From positions 124,001 through 188,000 of the forward strand of contig CP166133.1 in assembly GCA_041228285.1 (NCBI GenBank): DNA of 64,000 nt, read 5' to 3'. The translations under genes and the position numbers were made by a program. The DNA comes from Neisseriaceae bacterium CLB008. GTDB taxonomy: Bacteria; Pseudomonadota; Gammaproteobacteria; Burkholderiales; Neisseriaceae. Positions 1-8,627 of the stretch are shown here, piece by piece (within the stretch, counting starts at the first letter, position 1; each line of letters opens with the position of its first letter). The notes under the pieces are model-generated. The model worked only from the letters and a program-made list of their open reading frames with translations. It had not been told where the DNA came from and did not search any database.

Positions 1-266
1 TCTTCCAGGACGCCGTAGCCCAGTGCCGCTGCTCGGGTGCCGCCGCCAGAGAAGGTCATGATCATGAATAGCTGATTCGAGGTGCGGTTATTAAACGCCA
101 GTTCGTCGCGGCGTAAAATAGAATCGTAGAGGCGATAGCCTTCATCAAAATTGGCTTCGGAAAGCGTTTTAATCGGTTCGTAGCGTATCGAACCGCAGGC
201 GGCTAGAACGGCGCAGCTTAGGGCGACTAGGCTATGGCGCACTAGGGTCGGTAAAAAGGGAGGCAT
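1..266 (-). CDS. Patatin-like phospholipase lipoprotein, N-terminal part (cut by window edge)
   Basis: Only the first 88 or so codons are in the window; the C-terminal part runs off the left edge. The start at 266 gives a lipoprotein signal with lipobox LAAC (Cys24), so export and lipidation are expected. Residues 72-79 read FSGGGTRA, the glycine-rich oxyanion-hole motif that opens a patatin domain; it is followed by AALGYG. The GxSxG nucleophile and the catalytic Asp would lie outside the window and cannot be checked. Patatin-family lipoproteins hydrolyse acyl esters of phospholipids. It lies on the same strand as the moeB-like gene, 29 bp downstream. Family assignment is firm from the motif; substrate is unknown. 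Confidence 0.8.
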   Translation of the reverse strand, partial: MPPFLPTLVRHSLVALSCAVLAACGSIRYEPIKTLSEANFDEGYRLYDSILRRDELAFNNRTSNQLFMIMTFSGGGTRAAALGYGVLE

Positions 267-295
267 GTGAATAGTCTTTCTAAAATGGCCCAGCC

Positions 296-1045
296 TTAGG
301 CTTTAGGGGCACATACTCGGCAATCGGGATTGGGGGCAAAGTCTAGGGTTTGCCAGCTACCGGCCAAGGCGTCGTAGAGCATCAGTTTGCCGACGGGGCT
401 TTGGCCAATATTCATGATGAGCTTCAAGGCTTCAGCGGCCTGCATGCTGCCCACGATGCCGACCAGCGGCGACAGCACGCCAAAGAGGGCGCAGGCACCG
501 TCGCTGGCGTCTTCGCCGTCAAACAGACAGGCATAGCAAGGGCTGTTGTCTTGGCGCGGATCGTAGACGCTGAGCTGACCTTCAAAGCGCACCACGGCGC
601 CGGATACCAAGGGCGTGCGGGTTTTGACCGAGGCTTGGTTGAGCGCCTTACGGGTGCTGAAGTTGTCGCAGCAGTCTAAGACGACGTCTGCTGTTTGCAT
701 GTGGTGACACAGGGCGTCATAGTCTAGGCGCTGGTTGAGTAAGGTCAGGCGAGTGGTGGCATTGAGTGCCTTGACGCGTCTGGCCATGGCCTCGACTTTG
801 GGCGTGCCCACATCGCTTTCGCTGAAGGCAATCTGCCGCTGTAAATTGCTGTCGTCGACGTCGTCGAAGTCGGCTAAAATTAAGTGGCCCACGCCGGCAC
901 CGGCTAGGAAGGGAATGGCGCAAGTGCCTAAACCACCACAGCCGACCACCAGCACGGTGGCGGCCTGTAACTGGGTTTGGCCTTCGATGCCGATTTCGTC
1001 GAGTAATATATGGCGGCTATAGCGTAGCAGCGCGTGGTCTTCCAT
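296..1045 (-). CDS. moeB: MoeB/ThiF/HesA-family sulfur-carrier adenylyltransferase
   Basis: A 249-residue protein of the E1-like family that adenylates the C-terminal glycine of a small sulfur carrier (MoaD for molybdopterin, ThiS for thiazole). Visible motifs: the ATP-binding VVGCGGLG near residue 35, the R-Q-I segment near 70, CCDNF near 125 typical of the Asp that binds Mg-ATP, and the structural zinc pairs CYAC near 170 and CRVC near 243. The length fits MoeB. It is divergent from modABC, which transports molybdate, so a MoeB role is favoured over ThiF; the two cannot be separated from sequence alone. No MoaD or ThiS gene is visible here. Confidence 0.85.
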   Translation of the reverse strand: MEDHALLRYSRHILLDEIGIEGQTQLQAATVLVVGCGGLGTCAIPFLAGAGVGHLILADFDDVDDSNLQRQIAFSESDVGTPKVEAMARRVKALNATTRLTLLNQRLDYDALCHHMQTADVVLDCCDNFSTRKALNQASVKTRTPLVSGAVVRFEGQLSVYDPRQDNSPCYACLFDGEDASDGACALFGVLSPLVGIVGSMQAAEALKLIMNIGQSPVGKLMLYDALAGSWQTLDFAPNPDCRVCAPKA

Positions 1046-1238
1046 GATCGTGCTTTAAATAATAAGAATGGCCTTATTTAAGCAGAATTCGCATGATTTT
1101 GCCATGTTTGCGCGCGCTTTTGCTGATTTCAGCTGCAAACTAGGCCAAAAGGGGAATAGACAAAGCTCGCGTCACCCTTTAGCCTAGGCGCCAGTAGTGA
1201 AACATAACGATGGTCCACTTTTAAAAGGTATTACAATC

Positions 1239-1970
1239 ATGAAAAAATGGCTTTTAGGCGCTTTATTTGCGATGGCTTTGCCTGTTTATGCGGCGGCCGA
1301 TATTACTGTGGCGGTGGCGAGCAATGCTCAATACGTGTTTGGCGAACTGGCCCAACAGTACACTAAAAAAACCGGTCAAGTGGTTAAGGGCAGCTTTAAT
1401 GCTTCGGGTAAATTCACCACCCAAATCCGCAACGGCGCCCCTTACGCTGTCTTCATGTCGGCCGATACCCATTTTCCCGATGTGTTGGCTAAGGATAAAT
1501 TGGTGTTAGAGGCCCCCAAAGAATACGCTCATGGCCAGCTGGTGCTGTGGAGCACGCAAAAGTTTGACGTCAATAACTGGCGTGCGGCTTTGGCTAAAGG
1601 CGGCCATAAATTGGCCATTGCCAACCCAGATACGGCCCCTTATGGTCGCGCCGCGAATCAAGTGCTTAAAGGCTTAGGCGCTGAAGGTAAAAACCAAATC
1701 GTACAGGGCACCAATATTGGCCAAACCAGTCAATACATTGAATCGGGCGTGGTGGATGCCGGCTTTACGGCTAAATCAGTGGTGTTGGCCGACGGCATGA
1801 AAAACCGCGGTAAATGGGTGGAAATTCCAGCTAATTTGTATGACCCGATCGCCCAAAGCGTGGTGTTGTTGAAGCCTGAAGGTAAGGGGTTTTATGACTT
1901 CTTGACCACGGCCGAAGCACAAAACATCATGAAAAAATACGGCTACGGCAAACCAAACGTGAAAAAATAA
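1239..1970 (+). CDS. modA: Molybdate ABC transporter substrate-binding protein
   Basis: Periplasmic molybdate-binding protein of 243 residues. I chose ATG 1239 rather than an in-frame ATG at 1197, because it starts directly at a signal peptide (MKKWLLG..., hydrophobic core, cleavage after VYAAA) and has AAAAGG 11 bp upstream. The mature protein begins DITVAVASN, followed by GSFNASGKFTTQI, the oxyanion-binding N-terminal part of ModA. ANPDTAPYGRAA and GVVDAGFTAKS are also typical of this family. The stop codon is directly followed by the modB ATG, so modABC is one operon. The divergent moeB-like gene supports a molybdenum role. Confidence 0.93.
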   Translation: MKKWLLGALFAMALPVYAAADITVAVASNAQYVFGELAQQYTKKTGQVVKGSFNASGKFTTQIRNGAPYAVFMSADTHFPDVLAKDKLVLEAPKEYAHGQLVLWSTQKFDVNNWRAALAKGGHKLAIANPDTAPYGRAANQVLKGLGAEGKNQIVQGTNIGQTSQYIESGVVDAGFTAKSVVLADGMKNRGKWVEIPANLYDPIAQSVVLLKPEGKGFYDFLTTAEAQNIMKKYGYGKPNVKK

Positions 1971-2648
1971 ATGAGTGAATTTGATTGGGCACCGCTGTGG
2001 CTGACCTTTAAGCTGGCCTTCACCACAGCGTGCTTTTTGTTGATCATCGGCGTGCCCATTGCGGGCTGGCTGGCCCACAGTAAAAGCCGCGGTAAATTCT
2101 TGGTGGAAACCTTGGTGACGTTGCCGCTGTTTTTACCGCCGTCGGTATTGGGCTTTTATCTGCTGCTGCTGTTGAGCCCTCAACACGGCATTGGGGCGTT
2201 TTTGGCCACCTACTTCGACATTACCTTGGTGTTCTCTTTTCCTGGTCTGGTCGTCGGTTCGATTATTTCCAGCATGCCGTTTATGGTTAACCCGCTGTAT
2301 GCGGCGCTCAGTCAGTTTCCCAGCGGCTTAAAAGAAGTGTCTTACGGCTTTGGTAAGAGCAAGCTGTACACGTTTTTTCGCATTGAGTTGATGGGGGTGC
2401 GCCCGGCGCTGTTGACCGGTGGTTTGATGGCCTTTGCTCATACCATTGGCGAATTTGGTCTGGTGATGATGATAGGCGGTAATATTCCGGGTAAAACCCG
2501 CGTGGCCTCGATTGCGATTTACGATCAGGTTGAGTTACTGAATTATGCCGATGCCCACGTTTACGCCGGCGTGCTGTGTGCCGTGTCGTTCAGCGTGGTG
2601 TTATTGATTCACTTACTGCGTCGTCAGAGTTTAAAGGTGTTGCCATGA
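1971..2648 (+). CDS. modB: Molybdate ABC transporter permease
   Basis: Inner-membrane permease of 225 residues with about five hydrophobic segments. The start lies immediately after the modA stop with no gap. The family motif EVSYGFGKSKLYTFFRIELMG near residues 122-142 is the EAA loop that contacts the ATPase; HTIGEFGLVMMIGGNIPG near 160 is very characteristic of ModB. The last bases ATGA are shared with the modC start, which suggests translational coupling. Assignment is firm. Confidence 0.94.
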   Translation: MSEFDWAPLWLTFKLAFTTACFLLIIGVPIAGWLAHSKSRGKFLVETLVTLPLFLPPSVLGFYLLLLLSPQHGIGAFLATYFDITLVFSFPGLVVGSIISSMPFMVNPLYAALSQFPSGLKEVSYGFGKSKLYTFFRIELMGVRPALLTGGLMAFAHTIGEFGLVMMIGGNIPGKTRVASIAIYDQVELLNYADAHVYAGVLCAVSFSVVLLIHLLRRQSLKVLP

Positions 2649-3280
2649 TTGAGCTGGCCTTACGCAAACAGCGTCCCGAATTTACCCTTGAGGTGACCAC
2701 TGATTTAGCATCCGGCTTAACCCACGGCATCGTCGGCCCGTCTGGCTCAGGTAAAACCACGCTGTTGCGCCTGATCGCAGGCTTTGAGCGGTTGGATAGC
2801 GGCCATCTAACCGTAGCGGGGCAGTTATGGGACGATGGTGGGGCGACGTTTGTACCGCCGCAAAAGCGCCGCTGCGGCATGGTGGGACAGGATTACGCCC
2901 TGTTTCCTCATTTGAACGTCTGGCAAAACATGACGTTTGCCGCGCCCAAAGACAGCGCCGTGCTGACTGAACTGGTGGGCGTACTTAAGCTGGAGGCGCT
3001 GTTGAAAAAGCGCTCAGCGGCGCTTTCTGGCGGCCAAAAGCAGCGCGTGGCCTTGGCGCGAGCGCTGGCGTTTGAGCCTGATGTGTTGATCTTGGATGAG
3101 GCTTTAAGCGCCCAGGATGAGGCGCTACGCGAAGACATTCAGGCATGGTTAAAAACGTATCAACGCCAGCATCATCTGACGGTGCTGCTGGTGAGTCACA
3201 ATCGAGACGAGGTCGCGCGCTTGGCCGACACCGTACTCACACTGAATCAAGGGCAGATTGTTGGGCCCGAGATTGCCTAG
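2645..3280 (+). CDS. modC: Molybdate ABC transporter ATP-binding protein (short form, no MOP domain)
   Basis: ATPase of the molybdate transporter, 211 residues. The start at 2645 overlaps the modB stop as ATGA; an in-frame ATG at 2576 would run deep into modB and is less likely. Walker A GPSGSGKTT near residue 35, signature LSGGQKQRVALARAL near 118, Walker B VLILDEAL near 141 and the switch His in LLVSHNRDEV are all present. ModC proteins are often near 350 residues because of a C-terminal molybdate-binding MOP domain. This one ends shortly after the nucleotide-binding fold, so that regulatory domain is absent. A strong terminator follows. Confidence 0.92.
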   Translation: MIELALRKQRPEFTLEVTTDLASGLTHGIVGPSGSGKTTLLRLIAGFERLDSGHLTVAGQLWDDGGATFVPPQKRRCGMVGQDYALFPHLNVWQNMTFAAPKDSAVLTELVGVLKLEALLKKRSAALSGGQKQRVALARALAFEPDVLILDEALSAQDEALREDIQAWLKTYQRQHHLTVLLVSHNRDEVARLADTVLTLNQGQIVGPEIA

Positions 3281-3315
3281 AAATAGGTAGTGGATAGAGG
3301 CTCTGCCTCATTGCT

Positions 3316-3346
3316 GGGCGCCGTGTTTAACGGCGCCCTTTTTTTT
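3316..3346 (+). terminator. Rho-independent terminator of modABC
   Basis: The stem GGGCGCCG (3316-3323) pairs perfectly with CGGCGCCC (3331-3338) around a 7-nt loop and is followed by eight T residues. It lies 35 bp after the modC stop. Confidence 0.9.
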
Positions 3347-3380
3347 GGCTAAACGCGCTTTGAGGTGAAATGAGGATGAT

Positions 3381-3418
3381 AAAAAACGGCTATGACGTCA
3401 AGGTCTTAGCCGTTTTTT
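3381..3418. terminator. Bidirectional terminator between modC and tesA
   Basis: A 12-bp perfect inverted repeat, AAAAAACGGCTA (3381-3392) with TAGCCGTTTTTT (3407-3418), has T-runs on both strands. It can serve tesA, which ends at 3458 on the minus strand, and act as a second stop for modABC. Confidence 0.8.
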
Positions 3419-3457
3419 CGGTTGAGTGTGTGCTATGATGCCAAATGCGTTAAAGCT

Positions 3458-4063
3458 TTAGCGCAGTAACGGGCGCAGTGGCTTTAACACATTGTTCATC
3501 ATCACTTGTTGCTTGCTGGCATTGGGGTGAATGCCGTCGGCCTGAAACGCCTTCATGTCGGTTTCAAAGCCAGCCACTAATAGCGGCAGCAGCGGCGTTT
3601 GGGTGTCTTTGGCTACGGTTTGATAAACGCCATTGAACTGTTTGCGATAGGCATTGCCAAAGTTAGGGGGCATGTCCATGCCCACCAGCAGCACTTTGGC
3701 CTTGGCGGCCTTGCTTTGTTTGACCATTTGGCTCAGATTAGTCTGCATTTGCGTTAAGGGCAGGCCGCGTAGGGCGTCATTGCCGCCTAAGGCAATGATC
3801 ACCACATCGGGCTGGTGCTGTTTCAGTGCGGCCGCTAAGCGTGTTTGGCCGTCTTTGGTGGTGTTGCCAGAAATGCTGGCGTTGATGATTTTATGCTGGG
3901 GCTGTAGCTGCTGCGCCAGCAGGGCTACCCAGCCCGCTTCTTTTTTGATGCCGTAGCCTGCCGACAGGCTGTCGCCCATCACCAATACGGTGGCGGCAGA
4001 AACCGTGCTTACGGGCAGGGCCAGGCACAAACCCACAGTTAATATGCGTAATAGGAAGGTCAT
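3458..4063 (-). CDS. tesA: TesA-type SGNH esterase / acyl-CoA thioesterase I
   Basis: Periplasmic GDSL-family hydrolase of 201 residues: thioesterase I, lysophospholipase L1 or arylesterase. The N-terminus is a signal peptide ending near VSAA. All SGNH blocks are visible: VMGDSLSAGYG (block I, nucleophile Ser), SGNTTKDG (block II, Gly), GGNDALRG (block III, Asn) and DGIHPN near the C-terminus (block V, Asp and His). The gene is divergent from an ABC ATPase, the arrangement tesA has with ybbA in E. coli. The start codons of the two genes are one base apart, so each gene's promoter must lie inside the other. Confidence 0.92.
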   Translation of the reverse strand: MTFLLRILTVGLCLALPVSTVSAATVLVMGDSLSAGYGIKKEAGWVALLAQQLQPQHKIINASISGNTTKDGQTRLAAALKQHQPDVVIIALGGNDALRGLPLTQMQTNLSQMVKQSKAAKAKVLLVGMDMPPNFGNAYRKQFNGVYQTVAKDTQTPLLPLLVAGFETDMKAFQADGIHPNASKQQVMMNNVLKPLRPLLR

Positions 4064-4064
4064 T

Positions 4065-4778
4065 ATGGCGTTAAATCCTTTGTTGTCGGTGACTCAGCTG
4101 ACTCAAGTTGTCCACCACCTCAGTCAGCCGCTCACCATTTTTCGTGAGGTGTCTTTTGCCGTATCGGCGCAAGAGACGGTGGCCATCGTGGGGGCGTCTG
4201 GGTCGGGTAAGTCTACCCTGTTGTCGATGATTTCCGGTTTGGAAACCGCCACTTCAGGTAGCGTAACATTATTGGGACACGAGTTAAACCGCTTAGATGA
4301 GGATCAACGGGCAAAAGTTCGCCTCGATAATGTGGGCTTTGTGTTTCAAAACTTTCAGCTCATGCCCACGCTGACGGCGCTGGAAAACGTGATGCTGCCG
4401 CTGGAGCTGGCCAAGGGCAAAGGGGCCGCCGAACGGGCCAAAGCCATTTTGACCCGAGTAGGCCTAGGCCATCGCCTCCATCATTATCCTAAATATTTGT
4501 CGGGCGGCGAGCAGCAGCGGGTGGCGATTGCGCGCGCCTTTGTGAATCAGCCTAAGGTTTTGTTTGCGGATGAGCCCACCGGCAGCCTCGACCCTAAAAC
4601 CGCCGTGGCGGTGATGGACTTATTGTTTGAACTGAATCAAGAAGAGGGCACGGTGCTGGTGTTGGTGACCCACGACATGCGCTTGGCCGAGCGTTGCGAC
4701 CGCACCTTGGTGCTGAGCGAGCAAGGTTTATTGGCCGCCGACAGCGATCAGATTGTGGTGGAGGGCAGCCATGTTTGA
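4065..4778 (+). CDS. ybbA: ABC transporter ATP-binding protein, YbbA family
   Basis: Cytoplasmic ATPase of 237 residues, LolD/MacB-like, that pairs with the large FtsX-like permease encoded next. ATG 4065 was chosen over an in-frame ATG at 3990 because AGGAAGG lies just upstream at 4053-4059. Walker A is GASGSGKST, the Q-loop FVFQNFQLMPTLTALENV, the signature YLSGGEQQRVAIARAF, Walker B VLFADEPTGSLD, and the His loop LVTHDMRLAE. The gene overlaps the permease by 8 bp. In E. coli the ybbA-ybbP pair also sits beside tesA; its exact substrate is not established, and an envelope lipid role is inference. Confidence 0.88.
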   Translation: MALNPLLSVTQLTQVVHHLSQPLTIFREVSFAVSAQETVAIVGASGSGKSTLLSMISGLETATSGSVTLLGHELNRLDEDQRAKVRLDNVGFVFQNFQLMPTLTALENVMLPLELAKGKGAAERAKAILTRVGLGHRLHHYPKYLSGGEQQRVAIARAFVNQPKVLFADEPTGSLDPKTAVAVMDLLFELNQEEGTVLVLVTHDMRLAERCDRTLVLSEQGLLAADSDQIVVEGSHV

Positions 4779-7242
4779 ATGGCGTTTTTGCCAACGCCAA
4801 TGGCGCTCTGGTGCATTTAATGTGATGTTGGTGGCGGTGATTTTGGCCGTCACGGCCGCAAGCTGCGTGGCCTTTTTTTCGACGCGTTTAGAGGCCACGC
4901 TGCATGCTGAAGCCAGTAAGCTGATGGGCGCGGATTTGGTGGTGCGCAACAATCAGCCGCTGCCGACTGAAGTGACGGCGGCGATAGCGGCGGCCACGCC
5001 GAACGTGTTGGCCAGCAGCCAAATGCAGTCGATGCTGGCTACGGAAGACACCTTTGCCATGGCCAGCATTCATGCGGTACCTGAGGCTTTTCCCCTGAAG
5101 GGCGAACACCGCATTCGCCAAGGCGAAGCGGTGCGTAAGGTGAGCCACAGCCCTGCACCTGGTGAGGTCTGGCTATCCGAGCGGCTCATGCAGCAGCTGA
5201 GCGTGGCAGAAGGCGAGACGCTGGTGGTGGGTGACGCCACGCTGCGGGTAGGGGCGGTGTTGCTAGAGGAGGCCGGCTCGGGCTTTAACCTATTAAGCGT
5301 TTTACCTAATGCCTTGATGAATGCTGGTGATTTGCCCCAAACCGGGCTGGTGCAGCCGGGCAGCCGCCTCACCTATCGGCTGTTCGTCAGCGCCGAACCG
5401 GCGGTGATTAAACGCTTACAGCAAACCCTGACCCCCATTTTGCCAGAGACGGCCAGTATGGACGACATCGAATCGTCGGGGCCGCAGATTCAGCAGGCGC
5501 TTGGCCGTTCGGGCAATTTCTTGGGCTTGGCGACCAGCCTGAGCGTGGTGCTGGCCGTGGTGGCCCTGAGCTTGGCCAGCCGTCGCTTTTTGGCGCAGCA
5601 CACCCATCAAGTGGCGATTTTTCGCGCTTTGGGCGCCAGTAGCCGCCAAATCAACCGCCTGTTTTGGTTTGGCTTTGCCTGCCTAGGCTTGGTCGGGTCT
5701 GTGATCGGGACGGCGCTGGGCTATGGTCTGCATCTGGCATTGTTGACGCAGATGCAGCAGTTATTGAACTTGAGTGACGTGGCCGCTGCGCCGTGGTGGC
5801 TATGGTGGGTGATTCCACTGGTGGGCGTGCTGCTGGTGTGGGTATTGATTTTGCCGCATATTTGGTCATTGAAACACATTTCGGCGCAGCGGGTGTTGCG
5901 TGATGATTTGCCCCTACCCAAGAGCCAGGTGGCCAGCGCCGCGGCGCTGATTGCTGTCTTGGTGTTAGGTAGCAGTCTGCAAATGGGCGATTGGACGCTG
6001 TCACTACAGTTCATGCTCGGTTTGGCCGCGGTGGCGGCGGTGATGGGCGGCTGTGCTTTGGGCTTGATTGCGCTGGTGAAAAAGCTGCCCACGTTTGGTC
6101 AGGTAGCCTGGCGCCAAGGATTGGCCAGCCTCGCGCGGCGGCCCAAGGTGACCTTGGTGCAGATGATGGCGCTGAGCGTGAGCATCTTGGCCTTATTGAC
6201 CCTCACTTGGGTGAAAGATGATTTATTGGCGGCCTGGGCGCAAAGCGTACCGGCGAACGCGCCCAATTATTTTGTCTTGGGCGTACAGGAAGGTGAGCAA
6301 GATCAGTTTGAGCAGGCGCTCAGCGCTGGCGGTTTGAAGGTGCCCATGCTGTATCCGTCAACCCGAGCGCGATTGGTGGCGATCAATGGTGAGGCGCCGA
6401 ATGAGGCCTTACGCGCCGATGAGGACACGCGCCGGCTGTTGGATCGCGAGTTCAATTTATCTTGGCTGTCTGAACTGCCGGCACACAATGCGGTTAAGTC
6501 GGGCCAGTTTTGGGCCGCCGACAGCAGCGAGCCTGCTTTTTCGATGGAAGAGGGCTTAATGAAACAGTTCCAGCTCAAGCTGGGGGATACGCTGCGCTTT
6601 GATGTGGCGGGTAACGTCTACGAGGCGCCGATCACCAGCACCCGTAGCCTGAACTGGGACAGCTTTCAGGTGAACTTTTTTGTCATTGGCCCTAAACTTT
6701 GGGGCCAAGAGGCGCCTGCTGGCTACATCAGCAGCTTTTACGTGCCTGACGAGCTGCGCGGGACCTTGTTGCGCATCAGCAAAAGCATGCCCCACATCAG
6801 CTTTGTGGACATCAGCATGATTTTGGCCGAGGTGAAGAGCATCGTGGCGCGGCTATCGGCGACGATTAACGGCATGTTCTTGCTGTGCCTATTGGCCACT
6901 GCGATGGTGATTTGGACCAGCTTACTCAATGCTAAAGACGAGCGCCTGTTTGACGTGGCGCTGATGCGCGCTTTAGGCGCCAGCAATCGATTACTGCGCC
7001 AAGGCTTGATTGTGGAGCTGGCGCTCTTGGGTGCTTTTGCGGGCCTGGTTGGCGGCCTGTTGGCGATGGCCCTAGGCACCGGCGTATCGGTGTGGCTGTT
7101 CGAGCTGCCGTGGCGGGTGAATCTGTGGCTGCCGCTGTGGGGCACGCTGATCGGCGTTGGCTTTGCATGGTTGACGGGCTATCCGGTGCTGCGCACCGTT
7201 TTGCGTACGCCGCCGAGCCGTATTTTAAATGAAAGATTATAG
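4771..7242 (+). CDS. ybbP: FtsX-like ABC permease, YbbP family
   Basis: An 823-residue inner-membrane protein with the two-repeat layout of YbbP. A first transmembrane helix (near 13-33) is followed by a large periplasmic domain, then a membrane bundle with the FtsX motif FRALGASSRQINRLFW near residue 285. A second periplasmic domain and a final bundle with ALMRALGASNRLLRQG near 735 follow. ATG 4771 overlaps the ATPase gene by 8 bp; a start at 4753 would need more overlap. It forms one transport unit with the preceding ATPase. The cargo is unknown. A terminator follows at 7253. Confidence 0.88.
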   Translation: MFEWRFCQRQWRSGAFNVMLVAVILAVTAASCVAFFSTRLEATLHAEASKLMGADLVVRNNQPLPTEVTAAIAAATPNVLASSQMQSMLATEDTFAMASIHAVPEAFPLKGEHRIRQGEAVRKVSHSPAPGEVWLSERLMQQLSVAEGETLVVGDATLRVGAVLLEEAGSGFNLLSVLPNALMNAGDLPQTGLVQPGSRLTYRLFVSAEPAVIKRLQQTLTPILPETASMDDIESSGPQIQQALGRSGNFLGLATSLSVVLAVVALSLASRRFLAQHTHQVAIFRALGASSRQINRLFWFGFACLGLVGSVIGTALGYGLHLALLTQMQQLLNLSDVAAAPWWLWWVIPLVGVLLVWVLILPHIWSLKHISAQRVLRDDLPLPKSQVASAAALIAVLVLGSSLQMGDWTLSLQFMLGLAAVAAVMGGCALGLIALVKKLPTFGQVAWRQGLASLARRPKVTLVQMMALSVSILALLTLTWVKDDLLAAWAQSVPANAPNYFVLGVQEGEQDQFEQALSAGGLKVPMLYPSTRARLVAINGEAPNEALRADEDTRRLLDREFNLSWLSELPAHNAVKSGQFWAADSSEPAFSMEEGLMKQFQLKLGDTLRFDVAGNVYEAPITSTRSLNWDSFQVNFFVIGPKLWGQEAPAGYISSFYVPDELRGTLLRISKSMPHISFVDISMILAEVKSIVARLSATINGMFLLCLLATAMVIWTSLLNAKDERLFDVALMRALGASNRLLRQGLIVELALLGAFAGLVGGLLAMALGTGVSVWLFELPWRVNLWLPLWGTLIGVGFAWLTGYPVLRTVLRTPPSRILNERL

Positions 7243-7252
7243 CCATTGATCG

Positions 7253-7285
7253 CAGCCCCCTGAATCCTTTCTGGGGGCTGTTTTT
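7253..7285 (+). terminator. Terminator after ybbP
   Basis: The stem CAGCCCCC (7253-7260) pairs with GGGGGCTG (7273-7280) over a 12-nt loop and is followed by five T residues. Confidence 0.85.
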
Positions 7286-7333
7286 GAATCAAGGGGTGTG
7301 CTCTAATAGGGCTGACTACAGGGAGGGCAAAAC

Positions 7334-7837
7334 ATGAATATTGCCATTAAAACAGCGTGGTTGTTGCTGGGCGTAGTGGGGCTAGGCGGCTGTGCGCAGC
7401 TGTCGCAGACCTATGTCGAAACCGTGCATAGAATGGGCTTGACGCCAGCCTATGATCGCGACCGTATGGATCAGGCGATGGCGGCGAAAAGTGGCCATCC
7501 CGTCATCATTCAAACCATCGTCACCGCGCCAGCAGGTACGCCGGACGGTCCTTATGTCGCCTATTTTGACAACGGCCAGCCGCGCTTGAAAACCGTGGTG
7601 AAGCAGGGGCGGTTTGATGAGTATCTAGACATTTATTACACCGATGGCCAGCTGCGCACGCACACGCCGCTACAGGCAGGCTTGGCGCACGGGCTGTCGA
7701 AGGGCTATTCGCCCAATGGTCAACTGCAAAGCACCATTCCCTATGAGCAGGGTAAGGCCGAAGGCTTTGCTAAGCGGCTAGATGCTGACGGTAAGGTGAT
7801 GCAGCGCATTCGCTACCGTGGCGGTTATCCACAATAA
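7334..7837 (+). CDS. MORN-variant repeat lipoprotein (YwqK-like)
   Basis: A 167-residue exported lipoprotein: hydrophobic signal, lipobox LGGC with Cys20, preceded by GGGAGG at the ribosome binding site. From about residue 75 onward there are repeats of the MORN_2 type: YFDNGQPRLKTV, YTDGQLRTHTPL, YSPNGQLQSTIPY and LDADGKVMQRIRY. Each is about 20-24 residues with the Y-x-[DN]-G-x core. Databases often call such proteins a YwqK-family antitoxin, but the lipoprotein signal and lack of a toxin neighbour argue against that role here. Function unknown; a surface-repeat role is inference. Confidence 0.75.
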   Translation: MNIAIKTAWLLLGVVGLGGCAQLSQTYVETVHRMGLTPAYDRDRMDQAMAAKSGHPVIIQTIVTAPAGTPDGPYVAYFDNGQPRLKTVVKQGRFDEYLDIYYTDGQLRTHTPLQAGLAHGLSKGYSPNGQLQSTIPYEQGKAEGFAKRLDADGKVMQRIRYRGGYPQ

Positions 7838-7867
7838 GTTTGGGGTACAGATTAAAAAGGATGGTCT

Positions 7868-8551
7868 ATGTTGTGTTATCCACAGGTGTATCAGGGCAAG
7901 ATCAAAGACTACGCTGATCAGGGCATCGACCCCAGCGCCATCGTCAAACAGCGCGCCAGCGGCGTGCTGACCTTAACCGCTTTAGGTCTAGCCGAAGACG
8001 AACAGGCCGAAAAGCGCTTTCATGGCGGCCCCGATCGCGCGCTCTGTCATTATCCGCGGGAACATTACGCCTATTGGCGCCAAGCCTTACCCGAGCGTGC
8101 TGAGCGCTTTGTGGCCTCGGCCTTTGGGGAGAACCTGTCTAGCGAAGGCTTCATGGAAGACACGGTCTTTATTGGCGATGTGTTTCAGTGGGGATCAACT
8201 CTGATTCAGGTGACGCAGCCGCGCTCGCCTTGTTATAAGCTGAATCAACATTTTGGCGTGGCGGATTTATCGGTACAGATGCAGGCCAGCGGTCGCTGCG
8301 GCTGGCTGTATCGCGTGGTGTCGGCCGGCAGCGTCGACAGCGCCGCCAGCTTAGCGCTGTTTGCCCGCACCAGTGCCGTGTCGGTAGCCGAGGCGATCGA
8401 CATTGCCTTTGGTCAGCCGTTTGACGAGGGCCGCTGCCGTCGTTTATTGGGTGCATCTGGGCTGTCGTCGAGCTGGACCAAGACCATGCTTTTACGGCTG
8501 CAAACAGGCCAAGTCGAAGATTTTAATCGCCGTCTATTGGCCCAGCCATAG
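7868..8551 (+). CDS. MOSC domain protein, YiiM-like
   Basis: A 227-residue protein with the MOSC fold (molybdenum cofactor sulfurase C-terminal). The early KQRASGVLTLTALGLAEDEQAEKRFHGGPDRALCHYP segment (residues about 20-60) has the KRFHGGPDRAL motif. AFGENLSSEGF near 82 and QVTQPRSPCYKLN near 115 hold the conserved Cys expected to bind Mo. The 3-alpha C-terminal region that follows in YiiM is also present. YiiM-type proteins use a molybdenum cofactor to reduce N-hydroxylated substrates such as 6-N-hydroxylaminopurine; that activity is family knowledge, not shown here. It starts 30 bp after the lipoprotein gene and may be cotranscribed. Confidence 0.85.
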   Translation: MLCYPQVYQGKIKDYADQGIDPSAIVKQRASGVLTLTALGLAEDEQAEKRFHGGPDRALCHYPREHYAYWRQALPERAERFVASAFGENLSSEGFMEDTVFIGDVFQWGSTLIQVTQPRSPCYKLNQHFGVADLSVQMQASGRCGWLYRVVSAGSVDSAASLALFARTSAVSVAEAIDIAFGQPFDEGRCRRLLGASGLSSSWTKTMLLRLQTGQVEDFNRRLLAQP

Positions 8552-8627
8552 AGTGGAGCAGGGCGGTGAGTAGGTAAAGCGTTGCCTGTCACCGTTTTGA
8601 CTCGGCCGTATCGTTCACGATCTCGCG

